Shown: positions 15,599-24,489, counted from the first letter of the stretch. The stretch: DNA of 38,924 nt from Acidimicrobiales bacterium (GCA_027452005.1 DAIDHF010000003.1:1-38924), one strand, 5' to 3'. Numbers and translations: made by a program. The notes: generated by a model from the letters alone, not told the origin.

Positions 15599-18502
15599 TC
15601 ATGAGACACGCTCAAAGTTACAGGGAACTCCTCGGTCTACCGGGATAGGTTGCCATTCAGCCATTGTGTAGTTGATATGACCATATCCTCCGGCAAAGGC
15701 GATCCACTTAACCATCCCGGCCTCTATTTCATTTGCTCCACCCCAATTCTCATACTGATGACCATCCCAACCGTTGTAGGAGATTATCTGTCCAGGTCGC
15801 ACTCCAGGTGCAATCTTTGCCCGGGCAACAAAAGAAGATATATCATTCCAGACTCTTATTAGATCCCCGTCATTCACCGACCGTTCTCTGGCATCTCCGG
15901 GAGATATTTCAACATTTGGTTCACCTCGATGAGTCTGAAGAATAACCGGGTTCATCTGATTCATCGAATGAATACTCCACCTGTTATGTCCCGAGGTCAT
16001 CCTTAGGGGATGATCCCCTCCAGAAAGTGGATTTGGCTTGTGGCATGGTAGGGCCTCGTTAGCTTCAATCCACCAAGGGTGATCTATGTAGAACTGAGCT
16101 CGTCGTGAATATGTCGGAAAAGGTGATCCGAGGTCGACATGATCCCGAAATGGGGTGTGCGTCTTGTTGGTTTCAAACGGTGATGCCTGAGCGAGTGCGA
16201 AGGGACTATTCCCCCACCCAATAAAGCGCTCGTGGCCGACCTCTCGCATTCGAGTAATGTCCGTTCGCTCAGGAAGGGTCCCACCATATGCAGAATCTCT
16301 AATTATTTCATCAAAAAGCTTTTCTTCACTCTCTAAATAACCGTTCAAGGTGTATGAGTTCCACATGGAGTCTGGAATGAAAGTGGCACCACGTTTATTT
16401 CTGTAATCAGTCATTCCTCTTTCTTGTGCACGTTCCGCAAATTTCTTGAGAATTAGCTGATATATTTCCCACTCTGGCTTTGCCTCCCCGGCAGGATCGG
16501 CACTTTTGTCCGAAAAGGTTAGGTTCATTACGTGAGACGTTGGAATATGAAGGTTAACTTTTTCGTAATGTTGGGCTGCGGGCAATACAATATCGGAATT
16601 GAGGCCAGTGAAATTTAGACGAAAATCAATGGAAACTATGAAGCCAAGTCGGTCCCATAGATTTTCACCCAGCTGCGTCCAACCTCCACGGGTTCGCCTA
16701 AGCATATTGCCACCACACTCAATTAGCATGTGTGGTGGTTCTTCTGGCCGGGGATGATCTAGTCCATCCCACCACCCACTAGAGATCGCCTCATCAAAGT
16801 ACTCACTGAACTTGCGTGGTAATGTTTCGTCGCCCCACTCAAACTTTTCCCAACGTTCCTTAAAACCTCCTTGCCAATACCACCAAAAGGCAGGGGGTGA
16901 GCCACTCTGTCTCGTTCCAGGAAATATTCCTTGAGACTTGGCCAGAATTCTAGATAGCTCGCGCACGGCAAGTTCATCAGTGGTGATACTCGGGTCTTGG
17001 TTCTTGAGGGCTTCAGTTGCGGCTTGCTGAGCAGAAAATAGTTGTTCTGCCCCTTCAACTCCAGGTATCGTCTTTGCCATAATGGTAAACATCCCATCAG
17101 CCATACCGATCATCCACGAGCGAATTCCGGTGCCTGCCTTTCCCCAGTTTCCCGTAACCGCTAGTAGTAGACACATGGCTCGTTCCATCAAGTCGCCGTG
17201 ATAGTACTTGCATGAGTTCCAACCGAGCATAATATCTGTCCGCTTGGATGCCGCCTTTCGGGCAATAGTTCGGACAACCTCCGGATTTATTCCGGTAATC
17301 TCTTGCTGTTCTTCAGGAGTATAATTCTTATCTAGGTGAGTTCTAAGTAACTCCATTACCGGTGAGACTTTTACGGTTGAACCATCGGCGAGCAAGACCT
17401 CAAAAGTTCCTTTTAAGGCAACCGTTTTCCCATGTAAAAGTAGGTTGCCTCTGTCGGCTTTTACAAGTCCTGAGTTTATATCCCAGTGGTACAGTTGGTC
17501 TTCCCTGGGCTTGTCGTTGTGTCGGTCGTCCGCTTCATTGACTGCGGAATCAATTCCTTGAGTGTCCTTACTGCTATTTGCTCGAAGATCGGTCTCTCGA
17601 AGAAATCGTTTGGTATCAAGTCTCACCAAACATGGAAGATCTGTCTGTTCGCTAACAAATGTTTCATTGACCAGATTTTCCTCAAGAATTACTTGAACCA
17701 TTGCTAGGGCCAAAGCGGCATCTGCACCGGGTGCTATTGGAACGTGATAGTCGGAATGCATATGTGAAGCGTTCAGGTCCGGAGATATAGAAACTATTTC
17801 TGCCCCTTTGTAACGAGCTTCGAGCATGAAGTGATAGAACGGAATTCGGGTGAAGGCTGGGTTCATGTGCCAGATCAGGATGAGTTCGGCGTGGAACCAA
17901 TCATCAGCTGACGATGCCGGATTCCACTTTCCGAATGTTTCATGTAGACCAATTGAAAAATCATTGAATGATGGATGTAAGTCGAGGGTTCTTCCACCTA
18001 TGACATTGAAGAACCTGTCGGTCGGCATGACTGCGGCAACTTCTGGCGTACCTTCACGAACGATTGCCTCAGGACCACCAATCTCGATGGCATCAAGCAT
18101 TGCGTCGGCAATCTCCGTAAGGGCTTGGTCCCAGGAAATTCTATCCCACTTGCCCTTACCTCGCTCGCCTGAGCGTCTCAAGGGATATAGAACACGATCG
18201 GCCTGATAGAGCTGCTGACTCCAAGATGCACCCTTGTTGCAGCCCATTGGATTGAAGTCTGGAACTCCTTCCTCTATCTGAGAAAAGGTAGCTGCGGGTT
18301 CTTCTCGGACAACCCGGCCATTTTCAACGTATACCCTGAATGGGCAGTTTCCTGGGTAGCAATCTACGCAGTGAGTTCCCCAGGTTACCTTGTCCCACGC
18401 CCAACGGTGGCGCATGTTGGCTTCACTCGCTTTATGACGCGAAAAGTACTCATGGGTAGATAGGCGAGCATTACTATCGTTAGGCCTCTTAGCTATTGTC
18501 AA
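15599..18502 (-). CDS. Molybdopterin oxidoreductase catalytic subunit, type II DMSO reductase family (alpha-1)
   Basis: The 967-residue protein is the closest of the three to ethylbenzene/steroid C25 dehydrogenase catalytic subunits. The N-terminal cluster motif is H44-x3-C48-x4-C53 (THCVDCYPGNC) with C88 (PMGCNKGASW). The Mo-ligand region is ASSADDWFHAELILIWHMNP with Asp200/Asp201, followed by FTRIPFYHF. Domain IV contains RMTSGHNRWSIHSMNQMNPV and GMVKWIAFAGGYGHINY. Compared with alpha-2 and alpha-3 it has an insert of ~30 charged residues near 310-345 (NSSKDTQGIDSAVNEADDRH). There is no twin-arginine signal. The TTG start at 18502 is supported by GGAGGT 10 nt upstream; an in-frame ATG lies 30 codons in. 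It leads the operon that contains gamma, beta and the chaperone and is preceded by a palindromic operator. Confidence 0.9.
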   Translation of the reverse strand: MTIAKRPNDSNARLSTHEYFSRHKASEANMRHRWAWDKVTWGTHCVDCYPGNCPFRVYVENGRVVREEPAATFSQIEEGVPDFNPMGCNKGASWSQQLYQADRVLYPLRRSGERGKGKWDRISWDQALTEIADAMLDAIEIGGPEAIVREGTPEVAAVMPTDRFFNVIGGRTLDLHPSFNDFSIGLHETFGKWNPASSADDWFHAELILIWHMNPAFTRIPFYHFMLEARYKGAEIVSISPDLNASHMHSDYHVPIAPGADAALALAMVQVILEENLVNETFVSEQTDLPCLVRLDTKRFLRETDLRANSSKDTQGIDSAVNEADDRHNDKPREDQLYHWDINSGLVKADRGNLLLHGKTVALKGTFEVLLADGSTVKVSPVMELLRTHLDKNYTPEEQQEITGINPEVVRTIARKAASKRTDIMLGWNSCKYYHGDLMERAMCLLLAVTGNWGKAGTGIRSWMIGMADGMFTIMAKTIPGVEGAEQLFSAQQAATEALKNQDPSITTDELAVRELSRILAKSQGIFPGTRQSGSPPAFWWYWQGGFKERWEKFEWGDETLPRKFSEYFDEAISSGWWDGLDHPRPEEPPHMLIECGGNMLRRTRGGWTQLGENLWDRLGFIVSIDFRLNFTGLNSDIVLPAAQHYEKVNLHIPTSHVMNLTFSDKSADPAGEAKPEWEIYQLILKKFAERAQERGMTDYRNKRGATFIPDSMWNSYTLNGYLESEEKLFDEIIRDSAYGGTLPERTDITRMREVGHERFIGWGNSPFALAQASPFETNKTHTPFRDHVDLGSPFPTYSRRAQFYIDHPWWIEANEALPCHKPNPLSGGDHPLRMTSGHNRWSIHSMNQMNPVILQTHRGEPNVEISPGDARERSVNDGDLIRVWNDISSFVARAKIAPGVRPGQIISYNGWDGHQYENWGGANEIEAGMVKWIAFAGGYGHINYTMAEWQPIPVDRGVPCNFERVS

Positions 18503-18538
18503 GGCGCGCTAAACCTCCGTCCAGCCTCGGTAAACATT

Positions 18539-18569
18539 GAGATAAATTGTGTTACTTTGTCTCATGCAA
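18539..18569 (-). promoter_or_regulatory. Palindromic operator and possible MerR-type promoter of the molybdenum operon
   Basis: On the + strand, GAGATAAAT (18539-18547) and CTTTGTCTC (18555-18563) form an interrupted palindrome with two mismatched pairs per arm. On the minus strand, TTGCAT (18564-18569) and TATCTC (18539-18544) are separated by 19 bp with the dyad between them, which is the long-spacer layout of MerR-activated promoters. It lies about 40-65 nt upstream of the alpha-1 TTG start. Closely related half-sites occur at 19895-19927 and 24406-24435. Confidence 0.5.
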
Positions 18570-18750
18570 ATATACGATGTGCTTAGAAGGCAAACATAGA
18601 GTCAAAAGTCCCATCACGAAAACTGTAATTTTCTAGGAATGGGATCTCCCTGGTAGACAATCAAGGCAAATCTGTCTGAAAATCAGATGAAGTAAAAGTC
18701 TGAGCTATCTCACTAAGAGGGGCCCGACAATCTTTGGATGACATTCCAAT

Positions 18751-18972
18751 TCCATCAAGTTACCCCGAGGGGACTAGCGGCTTCAGCCGTCAGGGGAATC
18801 GGGGTTAGGTACCTAGTCCCGAATATCTTAGATCGCGTTACAACGATCTCGTATGATTCTTGATGGGACCGGACTGGCTCTTCGGGCGGCCTCCGGGCAT
18901 AGCTGAAACGAGTCTGGGGTTGGATATCAATGAAGCTGTTGGCTTGAGACGCCAGAGAAGTCGCATTAACGG
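18751..18972 (-). repeat. Dispersed ~220-nt repeat, copy 1 (minus orientation)
   Basis: The minus strand of this segment aligns without gaps over most of its length to the plus strand at 29669-29886; I count roughly 73% identity over 57 codon-sized units. Differences fall almost evenly over the three codon positions (about 16, 16 and 14), so the shared open frame is unlikely to be a selected protein. Toward its 3' end it can fold: GGGACTAG and CTAGTCCC can pair around an inner CGGCT/AGCCG hairpin, followed by CCCC/GGGG. The copy points toward alpha-1, about 250 nt upstream of its start. It could be a leader RNA or a remnant mobile repeat. Confidence 0.6.
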
Positions 18973-19042
18973 AGTAATTGGCTGATAGATTTTGATCTGG
19001 CGTGTTATAACTCTTACTCACAGTAGGCAAGTATCCAAAAAT

Positions 19043-19615
19043 ATGAACCAGTTTCAAATATCAGATCGTCTTCGTGTCGCAGAGGAGTTCTTTGCTACTT
19101 ATCCCGGATTGAATCGATCTGGTTTCGGCCTTGGTCGATCGTTTATCGACTTTATGTATTGGGAAATATCGAGCGGACGCCTGATGGATACACGAGGTTC
19201 ATTGTGGTGGAACTCAGTTAATGAGAGAATGATATCCGACCTATTAGTTGCTCGACGGGGAAGCCGTGACGATTGTCTAGACCGGAGCTCAGGCTCAGCG
19301 TGGGTTGACTATGTGTTTACTAGTTCATCAGATGATCAGGCATTATTTTGGACCGCACATCAACTATCCTTGTCACGAGCCGTAGAGAAGTCACGCCCAT
19401 TTCTCGAGCGCGAACCAGGATCGGAGAGGAAGTTTATAGAACTGGCGCTTGGAGTAATAACTGCAGCGGCGAGACTTGGCATTCCGAGCGACGACGGCAC
19501 GTTGCGAGTTGCCCTGGAGGAGATCTATCCAAAGAAATATCCAGCAACAGATGTTGAAGTCAATGCAATTGAGGACCAACTTGAGTTGGTGAAGGGTCAA
19601 TATCTGGCAATATAG
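19043..19615 (+). CDS. Conserved small protein of unknown function
   Basis: The 190-residue soluble protein is rich in charged residues and predicted helices. The segment DTRGSLWWNSVNERMISDLL near residue 50 and the ending EEIYPKKYPATDVEVNAI resemble a family of uncharacterised actinobacterial proteins that carry a GSPWWRAVNExLL motif; that recollection needs a search. No catalytic motif is visible. I prefer the ATG at 19043; a TTG at 18992 would add 17 residues. No strong Shine-Dalgarno sequence precedes either. It stands alone, divergent from the molybdenum operon, and is followed by a GC-rich hairpin. Confidence 0.6.
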   Translation: MNQFQISDRLRVAEEFFATYPGLNRSGFGLGRSFIDFMYWEISSGRLMDTRGSLWWNSVNERMISDLLVARRGSRDDCLDRSSGSAWVDYVFTSSSDDQALFWTAHQLSLSRAVEKSRPFLEREPGSERKFIELALGVITAAARLGIPSDDGTLRVALEEIYPKKYPATDVEVNAIEDQLELVKGQYLAI

Positions 19616-19641
19616 AAATTGAGTATTATTTCACAATATTT

Positions 19642-19659
19642 GGGCATGCCACCATGCCC
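19642..19659 (+). terminator. Hairpin after the small unknown gene
   Basis: GGGCATG and CATGCCC form a perfect 7-bp stem around the 4-nt loop CCAC, 27 nt after the stop codon of the preceding gene. No T-run follows, so factor-independent termination is uncertain. The rest of 19660-19894 shows no coding frame with a ribosome site. Confidence 0.35.
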
Positions 19660-19894
19660 GGTCTTACCTGAGGTCAAACCAAATACGGGAGAATCTGATC
19701 CTTTGGGGTAGCTTTCTATAGAAATGCCCGAATCTCCAAGAAATGCCTGCAATCTCGAAGAAAATAGCGGGATCCTGTTATTGCTCGAGATTATTTGGGA
19801 ATGGAGAGGGAAAGGCCAGATACCACACAAGGATTTAGGGACTTGTGGCCCTGGTACTTTGACCACGAGGATACTACCTTGTCCAATGGCCGTT

Positions 19895-19927
19895 GAGACA
19901 AAGAGAGATAAATTGTCGCTTTGTCTC
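19895..19927 (+). promoter_or_regulatory. Operator with three half-sites upstream of FAD-pair operon 1
   Basis: GAGACAAAG (19895-19903) and GAGATAAAT (19905-19913) are direct half-sites, and CTTTGTCTC (19919-19927) is the inverted one. The pair at 19905-19927 matches the operator at 18539-18563 except for a centre shorter by 2 bp. The outer arms at 19895 and 19919 are perfect inverted repeats of each other. The site ends 22 nt before the ATG of the first FAD gene. Confidence 0.55.
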
Positions 19928-19949
19928 CTCCTGTAATTGGAGAAAAGTT

Positions 19950-21731
19950 ATGTCAGATGAGCGATTTGATGTTGTGGTGATCGGAGGTGGTCATAACGGA
20001 TCTACAATTGCCGCATATCTGGCCAAGTCTGGTCTTTCAACGTGTGTATTAGAGAGTCGGCCGGAGTGCGGGGGAGGGCAAGAGAACACCGAGGTTAGAC
20101 CCGGTTTCAGGATTGACCCGCATGCCACCTATCTCTACGGCGGAGCCGCTCCCGGCTTTGATCAGCTAGAGCTTTGGAAGTACGGGATGCGTATGGTTTA
20201 TTACGCATCAATGGCCGGGGTTGCAACCTTAGATGGTCAAGCTGCCAACCTGGGCGGTAGGTGGAGGCCTGATCTCGGAGACGAGGCAATTAAGCGACAT
20301 TCCCCAGCGGACCTGCAGGGTCCAGGCCGAATATTTGACCAGCTTGGAGAGGACGCTTCTCGGCAGTTGCTAAGAGCTCTGTTTTGGACACCGCCACACC
20401 CGCAAGGTTTGGAAGTTAATCCGGAAGATATGCCCTGGTGGCAAGTCTTTCGTAAGTACCTTCCGAATTTATATTTCAAAGAACTCATTGACATGAGTTA
20501 CGTTGACTTTTTGGACAACTTTGTTCAGTGGGATCCCCTCAAAGTGGTTGGAGCGTTTGGCGCTTGGTACTGCGGAGCTCACCCGGACTGGGAGGGCATG
20601 TTACTCCAGTCTTTAGGTGGCACCTTGTTGTACTCGTATGCCTCTGGTGCTCCTCGCGGCGGAATGCACACCTATGCTCACGCCATTATCAGGTGTGCTA
20701 TTGCCAATGGTGCTCGCGTTATGACGAATGCCCCGGTTGGAGAGATCATTGTGAGCAACGGGCGGGCCGTGGGAGTGAAGCTTTCACAAGACGCGGCCTT
20801 CCCCGAAAAAACCATTTGGGCAGACAAGGCAGTAATTTCTGGAGTAGACGTGAAGCAGACCTTCCTTGGGTTAGTTGGGAAAAGTCATATCGATCCCTCG
20901 TTTGCTCAACGGGTGGATGACATTTCCCTAAAAGGCGGAAGTCTTTTTGTTATGTCTGTGATTTGTCGAGAATTGCCCCGCTACCACAACGACGATCGCT
21001 ACTTCCCCCAAGAGGTATATCCATCATGCGTTATTGCCCCGGCTGATTCCTTTGAGTATTTTCGGGTCCAGACTCGTGATGCCTACTCGTACAAGAAATC
21101 TCCCGAGCTTACTCCCGAACATCTAACCATGATGATATGCACCCACGATCCTTATGATTCAACACGGTGCCCTGATGGTTATCACGTGCTATCGCCCATC
21201 TATTTAGAGGTCCCACCGCCACAGTATGACGTAACTGGGCCGCTCGGAATAAATCGTCATAAAGAGGAAATTACTAAGGCGGCACTTGGGGTATTGAAGC
21301 AACTTGCTCCAAACATGACTGATGGGAACATAGTTGACGTGTTTGTGAATACGCCATATGACTCTGAGTTTAGAAATGCAGGCATGGTCGGAGGTAACTG
21401 GTACGGGATTCGCCAATCAGAAGATCAATGGTTCTCCAATCGACCCCTACCGGAACTGTCTAGGTATCGTACTCCAATTGACGGCCTGTATCTGTGCAAT
21501 CAAACTTCACATCCAGGTGGCCTCTGCTTGATGGCCGTTCCATATAACTTAATGCACGTCCTAATCGACGATGGTGTCGTCACCCCCAAGAGTTGGTGGT
21601 ATCCTTCACCATTTTATGTATCTGATCCAAAGCCAGGTACAAGTAACATCAAGACTCCAACCGATATTGGCGGAACCTCAATCTCTTCGGTTGATTCTCA
21701 GGCACTAGCCGCGAGTGAGGAGATCCGCTAA
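19950..21731 (+). CDS. Phytoene-desaturase-like FAD oxidoreductase, A-type subunit of pair 1
   Basis: The 593-residue protein has an N-terminal dinucleotide-binding fold, [20 protein letters not shown], with GxGxxG at residues 12-17 and Glu ending strand 2 ([11 protein letters not shown]). The middle carries the A-type block [20 protein letters not shown]. The C-terminal FAD motif is [19 protein letters not shown]. The arrangement is that of phytoene desaturase/CrtO-like enzymes. In Castellaniella defragrans a pair of such proteins (CtmA/CtmB) hydroxylates limonene without O2, and the A/B pairing here is similar. I chose ATG 19950 because GGAGA lies 6 nt upstream; a start at 19893 would cover the operator. 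Its TAA overlaps the next ATG (TAATG), so the two proteins are probably coupled. Substrate unknown. Confidence 0.8.
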   Translation: MSDERFDVVVIGGGHNGSTIAAYLAKSGLSTCVLESRPECGGGQENTEVRPGFRIDPHATYLYGGAAPGFDQLELWKYGMRMVYYASMAGVATLDGQAANLGGRWRPDLGDEAIKRHSPADLQGPGRIFDQLGEDASRQLLRALFWTPPHPQGLEVNPEDMPWWQVFRKYLPNLYFKELIDMSYVDFLDNFVQWDPLKVVGAFGAWYCGAHPDWEGMLLQSLGGTLLYSYASGAPRGGMHTYAHAIIRCAIANGARVMTNAPVGEIIVSNGRAVGVKLSQDAAFPEKTIWADKAVISGVDVKQTFLGLVGKSHIDPSFAQRVDDISLKGGSLFVMSVICRELPRYHNDDRYFPQEVYPSCVIAPADSFEYFRVQTRDAYSYKKSPELTPEHLTMMICTHDPYDSTRCPDGYHVLSPIYLEVPPPQYDVTGPLGINRHKEEITKAALGVLKQLAPNMTDGNIVDVFVNTPYDSEFRNAGMVGGNWYGIRQSEDQWFSNRPLPELSRYRTPIDGLYLCNQTSHPGGLCLMAVPYNLMHVLIDDGVVTPKSWWYPSPFYVSDPKPGTSNIKTPTDIGGTSISSVDSQALAASEEIR

Positions 21732-23440
21732 TGACTCTGAGCAACGTTGATACGGAGGGCCTAAGATCGACTTCCAGAAAACAAGAATTTGGAGTTGCAC
21801 CAACAGAACACATCCTTGACGAGTTCCCACTAACGAGCGCTTACGACGTGGCGATTATTGGGGCAGGGCCCAATGGTCTAATGGCGGCAGCATACCTGGT
21901 AAAGGCCGGGCTGAAAACTATAGTGTTGGAGCGTCGTCAAGAGATCGGTGGCGGGCTGGCTACCGAGGAAACGCTTTTCCCGGGATACTACACCAACCCG
22001 CACGCGTTTTATCACATGATGACTGACTATATGCCAATCATGTCTGATTTCGCCCTGAATAGCCACGGGTTGTTTTTCGTAAAACCAAACACTCAAACTG
22101 CGGGGATATTTTCGGATAACTCAAGCCTAATCTTGTACAACCAAATAGAAGATACCAAAGACTCAATCGCTAAATTTTCGGCGAGCGATGCCAGAACCTT
22201 TGGCAAGCTAATGCGTAAGTGGCGCAAAATCGTTTCAGAGGTAATTGCGCCAGGTACCTACGTACCACCCATCTCTCCGATCGACATGATTGAGACCTTT
22301 GAGAAGACTGAAATCGGTCGTGAGGTCCTTCGGCTTTCCGAGATGTCTCCGGCTGAAATTATTGACGAGAATTTTGAAAGCGATAGAGTAAAGGCACTTC
22401 TCTTATACGTAGCCTGCATGTGGGGACTGGACCCAAATGAAAGCGGACTCGGGTTCATGGTTCCTCTAATGGTTGATCGGGCCATGAATAAGGCACAATG
22501 CTATGGAGGTTCACACAAACTTGCTGGAGCCCTCTCGCGGGAAATCTTGAGTGAAGGTGGAACTATTCTCGATAATGCCGAAGTGACAGAGATACTTGTT
22601 GATTCAGGGCGGGTTACAGGCATTCAGCTTTTCGACGGGAGACAAATTGAAGCACGGGCAGTTCTATCAAGTCTTGCGCCTCCACTGACCTTTGGACGGC
22701 TTATAGAGCAAGAAGACGTACCTCCTGAAATGATTGAGTCGGCAAGTTTATGGGAGTGGGACAAGTGGTCTTTTGCTACCATGTCCTTAGTTTCGCAAGA
22801 GCCCCCCGTTTATGAGTGCGATGACCCTAGCGTGAACGATGCACTCATGGTAGTAATGGGCTTTGACAGTCTTGATCAGGTACTAGACCACTTTTCAGCC
22901 GTAATTGCCGGGAAGCTTCCGGAAAGTATTGGGGGACATGCTACAGTTGAGACCCGGTACGACCCCACTCTTCCCAGAATACAAGGCCACCAGGTAAGTT
23001 TTTTTCAGGTTCACGCCCCGTACGAGGTACAAGGTGGCTGGGATGAGCAGGGGCCTGTCCTTGTTGACAATCTTATTACCCTTTGGAAAAGGCACTGTAG
23101 CGGCTTGGTCGATTCTAATATTGTTATGAACTCGCTCGAGACCCCAATAGACATTGAGACTCGTCTTTCGTCAATGGTTAGAGGCTCTATCAAGCATGGT
23201 GATTATCACCCACTGCAGATGGGAATATTTCGCCCACACGATTCATGTGTGGGCGGGAGGTCCCCAATCGAAGGGCTCTATCTGTGTGGGGCATCCTCGT
23301 ATCCAGGCGGTCTGGTTATTGGTGGACCTGGTTACATAGCAGCCGGATCCGTGGCTGAGGACCTGGGAGCCGGAAAGTGGTGGAAAGAGCCTGAGTACGT
23401 GCGCCGATACGTCTCAACATACATGCAAACTATAGGTTGA
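21731..23440 (+). CDS. Phytoene-desaturase-like FAD oxidoreductase, B-type subunit of pair 1
   Basis: The 569-residue protein has a 37-residue N-terminal extension before [20 protein letters not shown] (GAGPNG at residues 44-49). B-type features shared with 26553-28169 but not with the A-type proteins are [12 protein letters not shown] in the middle, the [19 protein letters not shown] stretch and the [20 protein letters not shown] block before the C-terminal FAD motif ([19 protein letters not shown]). The start codon overlaps the stop of the A gene by 1 bp and has GAGGAG upstream. The fixed A/B order and overlap suggest a heteromer. The end of the gene contains a strong DNA hairpin (23231-23255). 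Confidence 0.8.
   Translation: MTLSNVDTEGLRSTSRKQEFGVAPTEHILDEFPLTSAYDVAIIGAGPNGLMAAAYLVKAGLKTIVLERRQEIGGGLATEETLFPGYYTNPHAFYHMMTDYMPIMSDFALNSHGLFFVKPNTQTAGIFSDNSSLILYNQIEDTKDSIAKFSASDARTFGKLMRKWRKIVSEVIAPGTYVPPISPIDMIETFEKTEIGREVLRLSEMSPAEIIDENFESDRVKALLLYVACMWGLDPNESGLGFMVPLMVDRAMNKAQCYGGSHKLAGALSREILSEGGTILDNAEVTEILVDSGRVTGIQLFDGRQIEARAVLSSLAPPLTFGRLIEQEDVPPEMIESASLWEWDKWSFATMSLVSQEPPVYECDDPSVNDALMVVMGFDSLDQVLDHFSAVIAGKLPESIGGHATVETRYDPTLPRIQGHQVSFFQVHAPYEVQGGWDEQGPVLVDNLITLWKRHCSGLVDSNIVMNSLETPIDIETRLSSMVRGSIKHGDYHPLQMGIFRPHDSCVGGRSPIEGLYLCGASSYPGGLVIGGPGYIAAGSVAEDLGAGKWWKEPEYVRRYVSTYMQTIG
23231..23255 (+). other. Strong intragenic hairpin near the end of the first B-type FAD gene
   Basis: CGCCCACAC and GTGTGGGCG are perfect complements around the 7-nt loop GATTCAT, and two further G-U pairs would extend the stem in RNA. 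It lies within the coding sequence about 185 nt before the stop. It may act in mRNA processing or be a by-product of protein sequence. Confidence 0.5.
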
Positions 23441-23467
23441 TCTAAAGGACGTACAAACTATTGTCCA

Positions 23468-23499
23468 GTAGACGATTTTTCAAATGCTTGGACGTCTAC
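23468..23499 (+). other. Inverted repeat after FAD pair 1
   Basis: GTAGACG (23468-23474) and CGTCTAC (23493-23499) are perfect 7-bp arms around an 18-nt spacer, 27 nt after the stop of the B-type gene. It could be a weak terminator stem or a protein-binding site upstream of the MerR gene. Confidence 0.3.
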
Positions 23500-23539
23500 A
23501 TGTGAAGGGACTAAAGACCCTAGTGTCAACTCCGCGGAA

Positions 23540-23580
23540 AGCCAATAATGTGATAGGTGACACCTAACACATTATTGGCT
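23540..23580 (+). promoter_or_regulatory. 41-bp near-perfect palindrome at the MerR gene start (likely autoregulatory operator)
   Basis: The arms at 23540-23559 and 23561-23580 are complementary at 19 of 20 positions around a central A at 23560; the outer 13 bp (AGCCAATAATGTG and its complement) are perfect. TAATGT at 23546-23551 could serve as a -10 element placed 5 nt before the GTG at 23557, so the transcript would be leaderless and the operator would cover the start of transcription. The sequence is unrelated to the GAGAYAAAK operators. Confidence 0.65.
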
Positions 23581-24342
23581 GATCTACCGGAACGACAACG
23601 CGACGTAGCTAACAACTCAGCAGAACGTCCAAGACTAGTTCCAGAAGGGTTTCTCTCAATCTCCCAATTGGTTGAACAAACCGGTGTTACCAGGGCCACG
23701 ATTCATCATTACTCATCAATGGGCATTTTGCCCAAAGCTGTCAAGACTGCTCACAATATGGCCTACTATGATCCAGCCTGTATTTCAATAATCGACGTCG
23801 TAAAGGAATTGCGGGCCCGACATGTCCCATTATCTCGGATAACTCAATTATTAGAACAACAAGGCGTTGCATCGATCCGGTCGATGCTTGCTTTGGCCGC
23901 CCGGGAGAGTCTAGAGCTTAGTTCGTTTGTGAATACAGATACACTTCCAAAGCCAAAAGACGAGATAGTAAGTTCATGTGGATTATCCTTGCAAGACATA
24001 TCTTATTTGGAGAATTTGGGCCTTCTGCGCAGTACTGACGATGGCATCTACGATGGATTGAGTGTCGATCTGATCAGATCGCTAACACAAATGAGATCGG
24101 GGGGCATGACCCAAGAAATGGGATTCAATCCTGCGGATGTGGCCATTTACAAACAGTCTATGGAGCTAGTAGTCCAAAGTGAGATCGAGTACTTCGAGTC
24201 TCGCCTATTGGGAAAAGTACCACCCGAAGAGATTCCCAGGGTAATCCGGACGGCACTTGAACATGCCGAGTCTATTTGTATGTTGACACGGAGACGTCTC
24301 TTATTAGACAAGATTGAACTGCTAAGCAAGGCTTCTACGTGA
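23557..24342 (+). CDS. MerR-family transcriptional regulator
   Basis: The 261-residue protein has a MerR winged helix at about residues 32-100: FLSISQLVEQTGVTRATIHH, YSSMGILPKA, and YYDPACISIIDVVKELRARH. The recognition-helix TRATIHHY and the following wing fit the family. A second, weaker winged-helix-like segment follows at about 145-185 (LSLQDISYLENLGLLRSTDD), then a helical C-terminus ending RRRLLLDKIEL. No Cys pair for metal binding is present, so a small organic effector is more likely. The GTG start at 23557 sits inside the 41-bp palindrome; no other start with a ribosome site precedes the HTH. It lies between the two FAD-pair operons and is the only regulator in the window, which makes it a candidate controller of the locus. 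Confidence 0.82.
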   Translation: MTPNTLLADLPERQRDVANNSAERPRLVPEGFLSISQLVEQTGVTRATIHHYSSMGILPKAVKTAHNMAYYDPACISIIDVVKELRARHVPLSRITQLLEQQGVASIRSMLALAARESLELSSFVNTDTLPKPKDEIVSSCGLSLQDISYLENLGLLRSTDDGIYDGLSVDLIRSLTQMRSGGMTQEMGFNPADVAIYKQSMELVVQSEIEYFESRLLGKVPPEEIPRVIRTALEHAESICMLTRRRLLLDKIELLSKAST

Positions 24343-24405
24343 GCATCCAGAATAATTGGACCGAGTAGTGATTGACCGGCAATACAGCCTAGTGTGGCCA
24401 CCTTC

Positions 24406-24435
24406 CTTTGTCGATCGTTACTATCTCTTTGTCTG
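24406..24435 (+). promoter_or_regulatory. Half-site cluster upstream of FAD-pair operon 2
   Basis: CTTTGTC at 24406-24412 and CTTTGTCTG at 24427-24435 are direct copies 21 bp apart, and the segment between contains TTACTATCTC. On the other strand AGACAAAGAGATA closely matches the operator at 19895-19927. It is less palindromic than the other two. It ends about 55 nt before the ATG at 24490. Confidence 0.45.
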
Positions 24436-24489
24436 TGTCGACCACCAAGTGCGCATACTAATAGAACAACAAGCAAGAAGGAGCAAGAT

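Noticed and set aside
18755-19057. 100-codon minus-strand frame with similarity to the frame at 29653
   Set aside because: The similarity is at DNA level (repeat copy 1) and shows no protein-type substitution pattern; no ribosome site.
19724-19936. 70-codon frame upstream of the first FAD gene
   Set aside because: No ribosome site, and its end runs through the operator at 19895-19927.
24394-24489. Longer start for the 128-residue protein
   Set aside because: The extension would translate through the operator-like half-sites, while ATG 24490 has a good Shine-Dalgarno sequence.
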